DNA from: Bradyrhizobium sp. SZCCT0153
Lineage (GTDB): Bacteria; Pseudomonadota; Alphaproteobacteria; Rhizobiales; Xanthobacteraceae
DNA: 64,000 bases
Assembly (NCBI RefSeq): GCF_018129995.1
Contig: NZ_JAFCKS010000001.1
Span: 1,275,001 to 1,339,000 of the forward strand
Direction: 5' to 3'
Below are positions 49,564 to 57,972 of the stretch, in pieces. Within the stretch, counting starts at the first letter, position 1. Each line of letters opens with the position of its first letter. A model generated the notes under the pieces. The model did not search any database. It was not told the origin of the DNA and was given only the letters and a program-made list of their open reading frames with translations. Made by a program: the position numbers and the translations under genes.

Positions 49564-49774
49564 CAGGGCTATCGCCTATGACAGCGAGAGGTTTCCGAAA
49601 GAGCTCGGCCCGCATGGTTCGAGACACCCGCTTTGGCGGGCTCCTCACCATGAGGGTCTGATACCTCACCGCAGAACGCCACCTCATCCTGAGGGCCCGC
49701 CGTAGGCGGGCGTCTCGAAGGATGGGCCGCAGGCAAGCTGCCCGCCACGCTTTTCTTCATATGCGATAGCCCTG
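49564..49774. mobile_element. 211-bp MITE-like element with 18-bp terminal inverted repeats
   Basis: The ends are CAGGGCTATCGCCTATGA (49564-49581) and TCATATGCGATAGCCCTG (49757-49774), reverse complements with one mismatch. The element has no gene. It lies in a C-rich/G-rich repeat palindrome: CTCCCTCCCCCGCA on the left and CCCCGCAAGGGGGGAGGGA on the right. CCCCGCA occurs on both sides, as expected if the target were duplicated, although four bases separate the left copy from the element. No transposase is nearby, so it would depend on one elsewhere in the genome. Confidence 0.65.
49611..49728. repeat. Two palindromic units in opposite orientation inside the MITE-like element
   Basis: Unit 1 (about 49612-49651) contains CATGGTTCGAGACACCCGCT; unit 2 (about 49684-49723) contains CATCCTGAGGGCCCGCCGTA and GGCGGGCGTCTCGAAGGATG. 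The reverse complement of unit 1 aligns with unit 2 over its length (CATgGTGAGGaGCCCGCC against CATcCTGAGGgCCCGCC). Each can fold into a hairpin. This repeat type is common between genes of Rhizobiales. The remainder of the 49336-49848 gap contains no gene. Confidence 0.7.
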
Positions 49775-49848
49775 CCCCGCAAGGGGGGAGGGAACGCAGT
49801 TGAGCGTGCGGAGAATGCGCGATGTCGATCGAGGGAGCTTGCGCCCCC

Positions 49849-51765
49849 TCAAATATTGGCGGCGAGGTCCACGACCTCGTCGAACAGTACGCCGGTGGTC
49901 TTCAGCATCTGTTCGATCTCGTCCGCCGCCTCGGCGACCGTCCGCGACGACGTGTCGATCACGAGTTCGGCGGCCTGCGGCGCCTCGTAGTCGTTGCCGA
50001 TGCCGGTGAACGAAGCCAGCGCGCCGGCGCGGGCCTTCTTGTAGTGGCCCTTGGGATCGCGCTCCTCGCAGATTTCGGCCGGCGTTGCCACGTGGATCTC
50101 GCGGAACGCGGTGTCGGCGATGCGGCGCGCGGTGGCACGGTCCTCGCGGGCCGGCGAGACGGCGGCGACGATGGCGACGTGGCCGTTGCGGGCCAGATGC
50201 GTCGCGACTTCGGCAAGACGACGGATGTTCTCGCTGCGGTCGGCGGCGGAGAAGCCGAGATCGCTGTTGAGCCCGGCGCGCAGCGTGTCGCCGTCAAGCA
50301 GGATCGGCGAGCCGCCATTGGTGAAAAGCCGGCGCTCCAGCGCCTTGGCCAGCGTCGATTTGCCGGAGGCGGGCAGGCCCGTGAGCCAGACCACGGCGCC
50401 GTTGTGCTGATAGCGCGCGGAGCGCTCATCCAGCCGCAGCGCGGATTCCACCGGCACGATGTCGACCGGCACGGCGCGCTGGCCGGCGTCGACCGACAGC
50501 ACCAGGCCGCCGCCGGCGATACGGCCGGAGACCTCGATCACGAGGCGGCCGGTGCGCGGATTCTCGGTGTAGGGATCAGTTGCGATCGGATTGGACAGGG
50601 AAATGTCGATCTCGCCGACATGGTTGCGGCCGATCGCCTTGTTCTCGACGCTCGACAGCTCGCCGGGATCGACCGCCTTCTCGATCGCGACCACGGTGGC
50701 GCGACTTTCTTTCGGCCCGCAGCGAACCAGAAGCTGATCCCCCTTGGCGAGCGGCTTGTCGTGCAGCCAGAAGATCCGCGCGCGCAGCCGGCGTGTCTCG
50801 CGCGGGGCGGCGCTGGCATGGGCGATGATGTCGCCGCGCTCGACGAACAGCTCGCGGTCGAGCGTGATGCCGACCGAGCGGCCCGCACCCTGCCGTCCAG
50901 CGACCGGCGTCACCGGCCAGCTTTCGACCGTCTTGATCTTGGCGATCTTGCCGGCCGGCATGATCACGATCTCGTCGCCGGCGGTGAGGCTGCCGGATTC
51001 GATGCGGCCCGCGACGATGCGGCGGTCGTCGAATTTGTAGATCGCCTGCACCGGCAGCCGCAGCGCCAGCGCTTCCAGCGGCCGCGCCGGCTCGAGCCGG
51101 TCCAGCGCCTCGACCACCGTCGGTCCGTTGTACCAGCCGATACGTTCGGTGCGCTCGGCGACACCGTCGCCGTCGCGGGCCGAGATCGGGATCACTGCCG
51201 TGGGCTTCACGCCGAGTCCCTGCAAATGCGCGGAAATCTCGTCGCTGATCTCCTTGAATCGCGCGGCGGAGAAATCGACGCGGTCCATCTTGTTGACGAC
51301 GATCGCGACCTGCTTCACGCCCAGAAGATGCAGCAGATAGCCGTGCCGCCTTGTCTGGTCGCGCACGCCTTCGAGCGCGTCGATGATCAGCACCGCACCG
51401 TCGGCCTGCGAGGCGCCGGTGATCATGTTGCGCAGGAATTCGGCGTGGCCGGGCGCGTCGATCAGCACGATGTCGCGTGAATTGGTGCGGAAGCGGATCT
51501 GCGTGGTGTCGATGGTAATGCCCTGGTCGCGCTCGGTCTGGAGCGCATCGAGCAGGAACGACCATTCGAACGGCATGCCGCGCCGGGCGCTGACCGCCTT
51601 CAGCATTTCGAGCTTGCCGTCGGGCAGGCTGCCGGTCTCGTGCAGGAGGCGCCCGACCAGCGTCGACTTGCCGTGGTCGACATGGCCGACGATGACGATC
51701 CGGACCTGGGGACGCGTGGTGCCGTTCGGGGTGGCAGGCGAAGCGGGGGTGACGATCATGTTCAT
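49849..51765 (-). CDS. cysN: Bifunctional sulfate adenylyltransferase subunit 1 / adenylylsulfate kinase CysNC
   Basis: A 638-residue fusion. Residues about 20-440 are CysN, the EF-Tu-like GTPase that drives APS formation by CysD: G1 [13 protein letters not shown]3 DAPGH, G4 NKMD. Residues about 455-635 are CysC, APS kinase: Walker [16 protein letters not shown], the [16 protein letters not shown] segment and [11 protein letters not shown]. The kinase makes PAPS. The fusion resembles rhizobial NodQ and CysNC. It follows cysD by 19 bp on the minus strand. The ATG at 51765 is chosen; upstream in-frame codons look non-coding. Confidence 0.95.
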   Translation of the reverse strand: MNMIVTPASPATPNGTTRPQVRIVIVGHVDHGKSTLVGRLLHETGSLPDGKLEMLKAVSARRGMPFEWSFLLDALQTERDQGITIDTTQIRFRTNSRDIVLIDAPGHAEFLRNMITGASQADGAVLIIDALEGVRDQTRRHGYLLHLLGVKQVAIVVNKMDRVDFSAARFKEISDEISAHLQGLGVKPTAVIPISARDGDGVAERTERIGWYNGPTVVEALDRLEPARPLEALALRLPVQAIYKFDDRRIVAGRIESGSLTAGDEIVIMPAGKIAKIKTVESWPVTPVAGRQGAGRSVGITLDRELFVERGDIIAHASAAPRETRRLRARIFWLHDKPLAKGDQLLVRCGPKESRATVVAIEKAVDPGELSSVENKAIGRNHVGEIDISLSNPIATDPYTENPRTGRLVIEVSGRIAGGGLVLSVDAGQRAVPVDIVPVESALRLDERSARYQHNGAVVWLTGLPASGKSTLAKALERRLFTNGGSPILLDGDTLRAGLNSDLGFSAADRSENIRRLAEVATHLARNGHVAIVAAVSPAREDRATARRIADTAFREIHVATPAEICEERDPKGHYKKARAGALASFTGIGNDYEAPQAAELVIDTSSRTVAEAADEIEQMLKTTGVLFDEVVDLAANI

Positions 51766-51784
51766 AGCCGCATTGCGTCCTTGA

Positions 51785-52681
51785 TCAGAGATAGCCGGCG
51801 ACGCGGAGGCGCTCGAAAGCGTCCTCGGTCTCGTGGTCGAGCGCGCGGCCGGCACGCTCCGGGACCTTGGTCTGTTCGAGTTCGATCAGGATCTCGTCGA
51901 TGGTCGATGCGGTTGAAGCGACCGGATTGGTGATGTCCTGATCACCCAGCGAGCGATAGCGCTTGCCGTCCTTGGCGAGATACAGCGGGATGATCGGGAT
52001 ATTCTCGCGCTTGGTGTAGGCCCAGATGTCGGCCTCGGTCCAATGCAGGATCGGATGGATGCGCAAATGCGCACCCTGCGGCGGCGAGGCGTTGAAATGG
52101 TCCCAGAATTCCGGCGGCTGGTCGCGTACGTCCCAATTGCCTTCGAGCCCGCGCGGCGAGAACACGCGCTCCTTGGCGCGGGTCGCTTCCTCGTCGCGGC
52201 GGATGCCGGCGATCAGGCCGTCGAAGCCGTATTTGCTGAGCGCCATCTTGAGGCCCTCGGTCTTGCGCGCGGCGGAACGGGCGGCCGGCGGCAGCGTTGG
52301 GTCGACGGCATCGATGGGCGGGCAGGGCTCGACGCGCAGGTCGAGATCCCATTCCTTCCCGTAATGGTCGCGGAAGCGATACATCTCCGGAAACTTCTTG
52401 CCGGTGTCGACATGGAGGGCCGGGAACGGCAGACGGCCGAAGAACGCCTTGCGCGCCAGCCAGATCATGACGTTGGAGTCCTTGCCGAGCGACCACAGCA
52501 GGGCGATCTTCTTCAAGCGGGCAAAAGCCTCGCGGAAGATGTAGATGCTCTGGGCTTCGAGCTGGTCGAGATGGTCCATGCTCGGGGCAAGGTCAGCAGA
52601 AAATTCTTGCGCGTGCGCGCGCTCGGCCGGGGCCGGGCTGCTCAGTCCGCGAGCAGCGGAATTGTCCTTGAGAAGATGCAT
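51785..52681 (-). CDS. cysD: Sulfate adenylyltransferase subunit 2 CysD
   Basis: A 298-residue ATP-pyrophosphatase-type subunit that transfers AMP from ATP to sulfate. Motifs: the PP-loop-like [58 protein letters not shown] and [20 protein letters not shown]. The ATG at 52681 gives an N-terminal extension before [19 protein letters not shown]; the ATG at 52579 would give a shorter form matching many relatives. It is the first gene of cysD-cysNC, transcribed away from cysG. Confidence 0.95.
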   Translation of the reverse strand: MHLLKDNSAARGLSSPAPAERAHAQEFSADLAPSMDHLDQLEAQSIYIFREAFARLKKIALLWSLGKDSNVMIWLARKAFFGRLPFPALHVDTGKKFPEMYRFRDHYGKEWDLDLRVEPCPPIDAVDPTLPPAARSAARKTEGLKMALSKYGFDGLIAGIRRDEEATRAKERVFSPRGLEGNWDVRDQPPEFWDHFNASPPQGAHLRIHPILHWTEADIWAYTKRENIPIIPLYLAKDGKRYRSLGDQDITNPVASTASTIDEILIELEQTKVPERAGRALDHETEDAFERLRVAGYL

Positions 52682-52710
52682 CTCTGCCACTTTGCGTTTG
52701 GAGGCGAAAA

Positions 52711-52781
52711 TTCTATAGTTACGATGCAAGAGAGAAGAAAAAATTTTCTCTTTGCACGCTCGAAACGACACATATATAGAA
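52711..52781. promoter_or_regulatory. Divergent cys promoter region with nested inverted repeats
   Basis: Between cysD (minus) and cysG (plus) lies a 143-bp AT-rich region. It has an outer inverted repeat, TTCTATA (52711-52717) with TATAGAA (52775-52781), and an inner one, GCAAGAGAGAA (52726-52736) with TTCTCTTTGC (52746-52755). Both are centred near 52740-52746, midway between the two genes. This arrangement would suit a regulator that controls both halves of the sulfur pathway (inference). Confidence 0.55.
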
Positions 52782-52824
52782 AATAATTCCAGTCAACCCC
52801 GGATGTGGGGGGAGCGAGTATCGC

Positions 52825-54261
52825 ATGCGGTTCTTGCCGGTGTTTCTCGATCTCAAGGCCGGTCCGGTGGTCCTCATCGGCGCGGGCGAGCTTCTGCGTG
52901 CCAAGCTGCGCGTGCTCGCCGCCGCCGGTGCGCGCATCCGCGTGCATGCGATCGACGGCAATCACGATCTGGGCCTCGGTGCTGACGATGCCGCGCGCAT
53001 CGACATCGCGGCCGCCGATCCGCTGACCGCCGATCTCTCGGGCGTCATCGCCGTCGTCTGCGCCGGCGCCGGCGATGTCGGCGTTGCGATGTCGGTCCGC
53101 GCCAAGGCGCTCGGCCTGCCCGTCAACGTCATGGACGATCTCGAACATTCCAGCTTCATCTTCCCGGCGATCGTCGATCGCGGCGATGTCGTGGTCGCGG
53201 TCGGCACCGGCGGCACCTCGCCGGTGGTGGCGCGGCGCGTGCGCGAAAAGATCGAGGCGCTGCTGCCGGCGCGCATCGGCGAACTCGCCGAGTTCATCGG
53301 CGGCTTTCGCAAATCCATCAACGAGCGCATTGCCGAGTTTCCGCTGCGCCGCCGCTTCTGGGAGCGCGTCATCGACGGCCCGATCGGCGCTTCCGTGCTC
53401 GCCGGCCGCAAGGGTGAGGCGGATGCCGCGCTCAAGGCGATTGCCGATCCGTCTGCGTTCGCGCGTGCCGGCAAGCCGGAAGGCGCCGTCGCGCTGGTCG
53501 GCGCCGGGCCCGGCGATCCGGATCTGCTCACCATCAAGGCGCTGCGCGCGCTCCAGGATGCCGACATCGTCTTCCACGATGAGCTGGTCTCGCCTGAGAT
53601 TCTCGACCGCATCCGCCGCGACACCACGCGCGTTGCGGTAGGCCGCCGCGTCGGCAAGCCCGGCATCGGTCAGGACGCCATCAACAAGCGCATGATCGAG
53701 GCCGCGCAATCCGGCCAGCGCGTGGTGCGGCTGAAGGGCGGCGATCCCTTCGTGTTCGGGCGCGGCGGCGAAGAAGTCGAAGCGCTGCGCGCAGCGGGTG
53801 TCGCCTATTCGATCATTCCCGGCATCACCGCAGGTCTCGGCGGCGCCGCTGATTTCGAGGTGCCGCTCACCTACCGCCATGAAGCGACCCGCATCACATT
53901 CCTCACCGCGCACAAGGCGCGCGACGCCGAAGTCGTCGACTGGTCGACGCTGAACGACTCCAGAATGACCGTCGTGGTCTACATGGGCATGACGGCTGCC
54001 CCCGCCATCCGCGCCGGCCTTTTTGCCGCCGGCCGTTCGCCGGAGACGCCGGTCGGCGTGTTCGCCCGCGTCACGCGCCCCGATGCGCAAGGCGCGATCG
54101 GCACGCTTCGCGACCTGCCCGAGCTCGTGCGCCGGACCCATGGTGGTCCCGCCATTCTCATCATCGGCGACGTGGTCCGGCATGCCGGTTCGCTTCGCCG
54201 CGAAACTTCCGAGAAAACCCCGAAGCAAATCATCTCTGACCTATTGGATGCAGCCGAATGA
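52825..54261 (+). CDS. cysG: Siroheme synthase CysG
   Basis: A 478-residue multifunctional enzyme that makes siroheme for sulfite reductase. Residues 1-210 form the precorrin-2 dehydrogenase/ferrochelatase part (FLPVFLDLKAGPVVLIGAGE; VGTGGTSPVVARRVREKIE). Residues about 215-460 are uroporphyrinogen-III C-methyltransferase, with VALVGAGPGDPDLLTIKALR, VVRLKGGDPFVFGRGGEE and TYRHEATRITFLTAH. It begins the plus-strand operon and overlaps the DUF2849 gene by four bases. Confidence 0.95.
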   Translation: MRFLPVFLDLKAGPVVLIGAGELLRAKLRVLAAAGARIRVHAIDGNHDLGLGADDAARIDIAAADPLTADLSGVIAVVCAGAGDVGVAMSVRAKALGLPVNVMDDLEHSSFIFPAIVDRGDVVVAVGTGGTSPVVARRVREKIEALLPARIGELAEFIGGFRKSINERIAEFPLRRRFWERVIDGPIGASVLAGRKGEADAALKAIADPSAFARAGKPEGAVALVGAGPGDPDLLTIKALRALQDADIVFHDELVSPEILDRIRRDTTRVAVGRRVGKPGIGQDAINKRMIEAAQSGQRVVRLKGGDPFVFGRGGEEVEALRAAGVAYSIIPGITAGLGGAADFEVPLTYRHEATRITFLTAHKARDAEVVDWSTLNDSRMTVVVYMGMTAAPAIRAGLFAAGRSPETPVGVFARVTRPDAQGAIGTLRDLPELVRRTHGGPAILIIGDVVRHAGSLRRETSEKTPKQIISDLLDAAE

Positions 54262-54575
54262 CCTCCCCGCTCGAACAGAAGAAGATCAAGATCGCCGGCC
54301 CCTCGGTCGTGACCGCCAACCGCACCTGGGACGGCATCGTGGTGTACCGTACCGCCGCCAGGAGCTGGTCCGCGGAGCTCTCGGAAGCCGCGATCGTGCG
54401 CAACTCCGACGAGGCGAAAGCGTTGCTTGCCGAGTCGGTCGCCGATGACGTCGGCGCGATCGGTCCCTATATCGCACCGGTGCAGGTCGGCGCGGACGGC
54501 AAGATCGAACCCGGCAATCTGCGCGAACAGATCCGCCGCACCGGTGTGACCATCGGACAGCCGGCCCAGGTTTAA
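54258..54575 (+). CDS. DUF2849 domain protein
   Basis: A 105-residue soluble protein of the DUF2849 family, which is found almost only between cysG and cysI in alphaproteobacteria. Conserved segments: GPSVVTANRTWDGIVVYRTA, SWSAELSEAAIVRNSDEAKA and IGPYIAPVQVGADGKIEP. There are no cysteines or catalytic motifs. The strict gene order suggests a helper of sulfite reductase, but the function is unknown. It overlaps cysG by four bases and lies 11 bp before cysI. Confidence 0.9.
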   Translation: MTSPLEQKKIKIAGPSVVTANRTWDGIVVYRTAARSWSAELSEAAIVRNSDEAKALLAESVADDVGAIGPYIAPVQVGADGKIEPGNLREQIRRTGVTIGQPAQV

Positions 54576-54586
54576 GGCATTCTCTT

Positions 54587-56242
54587 ATGTACGCTTACGA
54601 CGAAATCGACCGCACGCTCGTCAACGAGCGCGTTTCGGAGTTCCGCGACCAGGTGAAGCGCCGTCTCTCGGGCGAGCTCACCGAGGACGAGTTCAAGATC
54701 CTGCGGCTCCAGAACGGCGTCTATCTGCAACTGCACGCCTACATGTTCCGCGTCGCGATTCCCTACGGGACGCTGGCGTCGAACCAGTTGCGGGCGCTCG
54801 CCCACGTCGCGCGCAAATACGACCGCGGTTACGGCCATTTCACCACGCGGCAGAACATCCAGTTCAACTGGATCAAGCTCGCCGAACTGCCGGACGCGCT
54901 GGCCGATCTCGCCGAGGTCGGTATCCATGCGATGCAGACCTCCGGCAACAACATGCGCAACGTCACGTCGGACCAGTGGGCCGGCGTTGCGCCCGGCGAG
55001 ATCGAGGATCCCCGCATCTGGTCGGAGCTGATCCGTCAGCACACCACGCTGCATCCGGAATTCTCGTTCCTGCCGCGCAAGTTCAAGATCGCGATCACTG
55101 CGTCGGACCACGACCGCGCCGCGATCAAGATCCACGACATCGGGCTGAAGCTGATCAAGAACGAGAAGGGCGAGACCGGCTTCGAAGTGCTGGTCGGCGG
55201 CGGTCTCGGCCGCACGCCGTTCATCGGCAAGACGATCAAGCATTTCGTCCATGGCCGCGATATTCTCAGCTATATCGAGGCGATCCTGCGGGTTTACAAC
55301 CAGTACGGCCGCCGCGACAACATCTACAAGGCGCGCATCAAGATCCTGGTGCACGAGCTCGGCATCGAAAAATTTTCGCGCGAGGTCGAGGAGGAGTGGC
55401 AGCACATCCGCAACTCCTCGCTCCAGATCGACGACGAGGTGATCGAGGACATCCGCTCGCGCTTCACCTATCCCTTTTACGAGAAGCTGCCGCACAATCC
55501 CGACGAGCTGCGCCAGGCCGCGGCCGATCCGGATTTCGAGGCATGGCGCAAGAACTCGGTCGCCCCGCACAAGAACCCGGGATACTCCATCGTCACGATC
55601 TCGCTGAAGCCGATCGGGGCGCCTCCGGGCGATGCCACAGCCGAGCAGATGGACGCGCTCGCCGATCTCGCCGACAAATATTCCTTCGGTGAGATTCGCG
55701 TCGGCCACGAGCAGAACCTCGCACTGCCGCACGTCGCCAAGCGCGACCTGCCGGCGCTGTGGAAGGCGCTCGACAAGCTCGGGCTGGCGACGCCGAACGT
55801 CAATCTGATCACCGACATCATCGCCTGCCCGGGACTGGATTACTGCTCGCTGGCGAATGCGCGCTCGATCCCGATCGCGCAGGAGCTGACGCGGCGCTTC
55901 GCCAACCACGAGCTGGCCAATCTGATCGGCCGGCTGCACATCAACATCTCAGGCTGCATCAACGCCTGCGGCCATCACCATGTCGGCCATATCGGCATTC
56001 TCGGCGTCGAGAAGAACGGCGAGGAGGTCTACCAGATCACCATCGGAGGCCGCGCCGACGAGAGTGCCGCGCTCGGCAATCTGATCGGTCCCGGCGTCAA
56101 GTTCGACGAGGTCGCCGACGTCGTCGAGGACATCGTGGAAGCTTATCTGGCGCTGCGCGAGCGGCCCGAAGAGCTGTTCATGGACACGGTGAAGCGCCTC
56201 GGCGTCGAACCCTTCAAGGAGCGCGTCTATGCCACTCGTTAA
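54587..56242 (+). CDS. cysI: Nitrite/sulfite reductase, assimilatory (CysI-type)
   Basis: A 551-residue siroheme and [4Fe-4S] enzyme. It has the duplicated ferredoxin-like/siroheme-binding halves. The cluster cysteines are in CPGLDYCSLANARS and SGCINACGHHHVGHIG, giving C-x5-C and C-x3-C. The segment GHFTTRQNIQFNWIKL binds siroheme. The sulfur context indicates six-electron reduction of sulfite to sulfide. Its end overlaps the DUF934 gene by 14 bp. Confidence 0.94.
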   Translation: MYAYDEIDRTLVNERVSEFRDQVKRRLSGELTEDEFKILRLQNGVYLQLHAYMFRVAIPYGTLASNQLRALAHVARKYDRGYGHFTTRQNIQFNWIKLAELPDALADLAEVGIHAMQTSGNNMRNVTSDQWAGVAPGEIEDPRIWSELIRQHTTLHPEFSFLPRKFKIAITASDHDRAAIKIHDIGLKLIKNEKGETGFEVLVGGGLGRTPFIGKTIKHFVHGRDILSYIEAILRVYNQYGRRDNIYKARIKILVHELGIEKFSREVEEEWQHIRNSSLQIDDEVIEDIRSRFTYPFYEKLPHNPDELRQAAADPDFEAWRKNSVAPHKNPGYSIVTISLKPIGAPPGDATAEQMDALADLADKYSFGEIRVGHEQNLALPHVAKRDLPALWKALDKLGLATPNVNLITDIIACPGLDYCSLANARSIPIAQELTRRFANHELANLIGRLHINISGCINACGHHHVGHIGILGVEKNGEEVYQITIGGRADESAALGNLIGPGVKFDEVADVVEDIVEAYLALRERPEELFMDTVKRLGVEPFKERVYATR

Positions 56243-56744
56243 CGGCGGAAAGATCGCCGACGACAGCTTCGTCAAGCTCGCCGTCGACACGCCGCTGCCC
56301 GAGGGCGGCGACATTCTGGTGCCGGCCGAACGTTTCGTCGGCGAGGCGGATGCATTGCTCGAGCGGGCCGGCAAGGTCGGCGTGATCTGGCCGAACAATC
56401 GCGACATCGCCGAGCTGGTGCCCTATCTCGGCAAGATCGCCGTCGTCGCGCTGGTGTTCCCGACCTTCCGCGACGGGCGTGCCTACAGCCAGGCGCGGCT
56501 GCTGCGCGAGCGTTACAATTATCGCGGCGACTTGCGTGCCACCGGTCAGGTGCTGCGCGATCAGTTCGTGTTCATGCTGCGCGCCGGCTTCGATTCCTTC
56601 GAGGTCAAGAAGCAGGCCGATGCGGAAGCCTTCATGCAGACCGCCAAGCGCTATTCGGTGTTCTATCAGCCGACCGGCGACGGCCGCATCACCGCGCTGC
56701 ACCGGCGCATGCAACTGCGTCACTCCGAAGGTGTCGGCACATGA
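56229..56744 (+). CDS. DUF934 domain protein
   Basis: A 171-residue protein of the DUF934 family that accompanies cysI and cysH in proteobacteria and is sometimes called an oxidoreductase. Conserved parts: VGVIWPNNRDIAELVPYLGK, ALVFPTFRDGRAYSQARLLR, NYRGDLRATGQVLRDQFVFM and CGFD-like RAGFDSFEVK. No signal peptide. It overlaps both cysI (14 bp) and cysH (4 bp), so the three products are likely made together. Function unproven. Confidence 0.9.
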   Translation: MPLVNGGKIADDSFVKLAVDTPLPEGGDILVPAERFVGEADALLERAGKVGVIWPNNRDIAELVPYLGKIAVVALVFPTFRDGRAYSQARLLRERYNYRGDLRATGQVLRDQFVFMLRAGFDSFEVKKQADAEAFMQTAKRYSVFYQPTGDGRITALHRRMQLRHSEGVGT

Positions 56745-57472
56745 ACGCGATCGCACCTCCGGTTTCGTCGACATCCGTCTCTGCGCTGCCCTCGGCGGAT
56801 GAGCTCGATCGTGCCCTGCGCGATGCCTCGCCCGCCGAAATCATCGCTGCTGCGCTCAAGACGGTCGGGCGCGACAAGCTGGCGCTGGTGTCGTCCTTCG
56901 GCACGGAATCGGCGACGCTGCTGAAGGTCATGGCCGACGTCGATCCTGCGATCCCGGTGATCTTCCTCGACACCGGCTGGCTGTTCGAGGAAACGCTGGC
57001 CTATCGCGATACGCTGATCGCGACGCTGGGCCTGAAGGACGTCCGCTCGATCAAGCCGGCAGAGGAGACGCTGTCGCGCGACGATCCCGACCGCGATCTC
57101 TGGTTCTCCGATCCCGACGCTTGCTGCCGCATCCGCAAGGTGGAGCCGCTGGCGCGCGCGCTGAACCCGTTCGATGCGTGGCTCAACGGCCGCAAGCGTT
57201 TTCAAGGCAATGCGCGCGCCGACATTCCGGTCGTCGAGGACGACGGCGCGCGGTTGAAGTTCAACCCTTTCGCCAACGTCTCGCGCGAGGAACTCGAGGC
57301 TCTTTTCGTCCGCGCCAAATTGCCGCGTCATCCACTTGCGGCGTCCGGTTTTCGCTCGGTTGGGTGTATGCCTTGCACGAGCAGAACGACCGAGGGCGAA
57401 GACGAGCGCGCAGGTCGCTGGCGCGGCCGGGCCAAGACGGAATGCGGCATCCACACGATGAAGACTTCGTAG
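56741..57472 (+). CDS. cysH: Adenylylsulfate / phosphoadenylylsulfate reductase CysH
   Basis: A 243-residue thiol-dependent reductase that makes sulfite. The PP-loop-type segment is LALVSSFGTESATLLKVMAD, followed by FLDTGWLFEETLAYRDTL. The catalytic cysteine is in the C-terminal KTECGIHTM. In addition there are two cysteine pairs, CCRIRK and CMPC. These pairs bind a [4Fe-4S] cluster in enzymes that prefer APS, such as plant-type and many bacterial reductases, and are absent from PAPS-specific E. coli CysH. It is the last gene of the cysG operon. Confidence 0.94.
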   Translation: MNAIAPPVSSTSVSALPSADELDRALRDASPAEIIAAALKTVGRDKLALVSSFGTESATLLKVMADVDPAIPVIFLDTGWLFEETLAYRDTLIATLGLKDVRSIKPAEETLSRDDPDRDLWFSDPDACCRIRKVEPLARALNPFDAWLNGRKRFQGNARADIPVVEDDGARLKFNPFANVSREELEALFVRAKLPRHPLAASGFRSVGCMPCTSRTTEGEDERAGRWRGRAKTECGIHTMKTS

Positions 57473-57589
57473 CAAAGTTGCGCTGCCGCGCCGCGAACAA
57501 GAAAATCCGGTTCCGTTGACTCGAGCGCGTTTCGACCCGAGTTATGCCTGCATGTCTTCGCTGACTCCAAGTCCTCGAAGTGAACGGAG

Positions 57590-57741
57590 ATGGACAAGAT
57601 ACGTCGTATCGGTCCGCTCGCTGCAGGACTCCTCGTGACGGGTTTGCTGGCCGATGCCGACCTGCAATATTGGTATACCAAGGCAGGCCAGGAGATCGCG
57701 GCGCGCAACTTCTACCGGCCGCGCGATCCCGAGATCGCTAA
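57590..57741 (+). pseudogene. Short exported-like open frame fused to a TOBE remnant
   Basis: The first 50 or so codons from an ATG at 57590 encode a plausible start with a hydrophobic stretch (RRIGPLAAGLLVTGLLADAD) and YWYTKAGQEIAARNFYRPRD. After about 57741 the same frame runs out of phase through the TOBE-like remnant and becomes Arg/Pro/Ser-rich. GGAG abuts the ATG too closely for a good start. The original gene was probably broken by a deletion or rearrangement; it may also be a short real protein. Confidence 0.3.
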
Positions 57742-57882
57742 AAACGCGAAAACTCCGTTGCCGAGGTCGCGCTGTCGGGCGGGGAGACCATCGAGATCGA
57801 CGCCCCCCGCGGCCGGCAACTGCGCGCCGGCGACACGATCGGCCTGGAGCCCCGCCGCTACCGGATCTTTGCGGGCGCCTGA
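57742..57882 (+). pseudogene. Orphan C-terminal TOBE-domain remnant of an ABC transporter ATPase
   Basis: From about 57751 a frame different from the upstream open frame encodes NSVAEVALSGGETIEIDAPR, then GRQLRAGDTIGLEPRRYRIF and AGA before a TGA at 57880-57882. This looks like the end of the TOBE domain that closes sugar-, iron- or sulfate-type ABC ATPases. A stop at 57739-57741 precedes it in frame, and no ATPase domain is nearby. It is probably what remains of a deleted transporter gene. Confidence 0.5.
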
Positions 57883-57972
57883 GCTGCCACGTTGGGTCGA
57901 ATTTTCTTCAAAATTCACCTTTCAGCCACGGTTGGTATGCAACAACGGCCCCTCATTTGGGGGCTTCCGACC

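Noticed and set aside
49611-49728. Paired hairpins considered as a tRNA or structured small RNA
   Set aside because: There is no T-loop or anticodon arm pattern, and the two units are opposed copies of an intergenic palindrome.
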